A stretch of 7,714 nt of DNA from Clostridia bacterium (GTDB lineage Bacteria; Bacillota; Clostridia; Oscillospirales; CAG-272). The stretch spans positions 1 through 7,714 of the forward strand of contig JAGBXH010000392.1 in the NCBI GenBank assembly GCA_017629395.1. Reading direction: 5' to 3'. The notes beneath the pieces were generated by a model. It was not told the origin of the DNA. It made no database searches and was given only the letters and a program-made list of their open reading frames with translations. The stretch's first letter is position 1; each line of letters begins with the position of its first letter. Of this stretch, positions 7,432 to 7,714 are shown one piece after another. The position numbers and the translations under genes were made by a program.

Positions 7432-7462
7432 AGAGCAAATTACCACCGAAGGAGGACGCCGC
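7409..7462 (+). other. Large imperfect inverted repeat spanning promoter, transcription start and RBS
   Basis: Three collinear paired blocks are visible: GCGGCGT (7409-7415) with ACGCCGC (7456-7462); CTTC (7417-7420) with GAAG (7448-7451); and GTGGTA (7422-7427) with TACCAC (7441-7446). A 13-nt loop (7428-7440), one mismatch (7421/7447) and an asymmetric internal loop holding GAGG (7452-7455) interrupt the 17 pairs. The right arm covers the AAGGAGG ribosome binding site and ends on the base before ATG 7463. No U tract follows, so it is not a terminator. The fold needs RNA that starts upstream of 7409, that is, readthrough transcript; as DNA it could also be an operator. Confidence 0.6.
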
Positions 7463-7714
7463 ATGAAAAAGAAACGCATCATCATAGCCACAATATGCAT
7501 ATTTCTCACCGTCCTCATGATCGGCAGCCTGTTCGTTGCAGCGGGCGTTGCCTTCTCCCGTATGGAGGACTTTCAATTCGGTGGCTTGGTGGGTGAGCTG
7601 CTTGCAAGTAAGGATGAGATCTCATTCGATGACGCGACCGCCGACACCGAGACAAACAGCCCGGAAGAGCTTGCAACAGACGAATCTTATACCGAGGATT
7701 TCACCTACGAGGAC
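7463..7714 (+). CDS. Membrane-anchored or exported protein of unknown function (3' end outside window)
   Basis: The first 84 residues of a protein I do not recognise. A Lys/Arg start (KKKR, 2-5) is followed by a hydrophobic stretch (~6-31), so it is either an N-terminal membrane anchor or a signal peptide; VAA-G at 25-28 could be a signal peptidase I site, and there is no lipobox. Residues 34-84 are strongly acidic (17 Asp/Glu of 51) and low in hydrophobics, typical of an extracytoplasmic linker before a folded domain. The start is secure: AAGGAGG (7449-7455) lies seven bases upstream and a full-consensus promoter precedes it. Clostridial DUF4097-type putative adhesins begin in a similar way, but that is a weak guess because no domain is visible before the window ends. 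Confidence 0.85.
   Translation, partial: MKKKRIIIATICIFLTVLMIGSLFVAAGVAFSRMEDFQFGGLVGELLASKDEISFDDATADTETNSPEELATDESYTEDFTYED

Noticed and set aside
7409..7462. Terminator for the glmM operon
   Set aside because: The inverted repeat is followed by the ATG and an A-rich stretch rather than a U tract, and its right arm contains the next gene's SD.
6746..7576. 276-codon open frame on the minus strand opposite the acetyltransferase gene
   Set aside because: It is in-register antisense to the clear hexapeptide-repeat protein and runs through the promoter of the next gene; no start signals support it.

Overview
This looks like chromosomal DNA from a Gram-positive bacterium of the Clostridia type, probably a gut or rumen lineage. 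The evidence is strong GGAGG-type ribosome binding sites, sigma-A style TTGACA/TATAAT promoters, roughly balanced base composition, and protein sequences (ValRS, GlmM, a stand-alone left-handed beta-helix acetyltransferase, an intracellular GH106-like glycosidase) that read like Firmicutes family members. The species cannot be named from the sequence alone. No mobile element, CRISPR array, tRNA or rRNA was seen.

Layout. Positions 1-1947 (+) hold the C-terminal three quarters of valyl-tRNA synthetase (valS), which begins outside the window. It ends at a 13-bp perfect stem (1975-2004) with a T-rich tail on each side, which serves as a shared terminator. The convergent gene on the minus strand (2009-5191) is a 1060-residue GH106-like glycoside hydrolase without a signal peptide. 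It has its own promoter (5224-5252) and ribosome binding site. A 194-bp divergent intergenic region (5192-5385) separates it from glmM (5386-6732, +), phosphoglucosamine mutase. glmM overlaps by 8 bp the next gene (6725-7402, +), a hexapeptide-repeat protein corresponding to the acetyltransferase half of GlmU. Immediately after its stop codon lies a full-consensus sigma-A promoter (7403-7431). This drives a partial gene (7463 to the window end) for a membrane-anchored or exported protein of unknown function.

How the genes work together. The glmM pair forms a small UDP-GlcNAc (peptidoglycan precursor) unit: GlmM makes glucosamine-1-phosphate and the coupled protein probably acetylates it to GlcNAc-1-phosphate. 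valS and the glycosidase are independent units that share only a terminator with each other.

The most interesting signal is an imperfect dyad (7409-7462) whose left arm lies mostly upstream of the predicted transcription start of the last gene and whose right arm ends at the base before its ATG. Readthrough mRNA from the glmM operon could fold it and mask the ribosome binding site, while mRNA from the gene's own promoter lacks the left arm. A weaker nested pair of inverted repeats lies in the glmM leader. No clearly novel multi-gene system was found.
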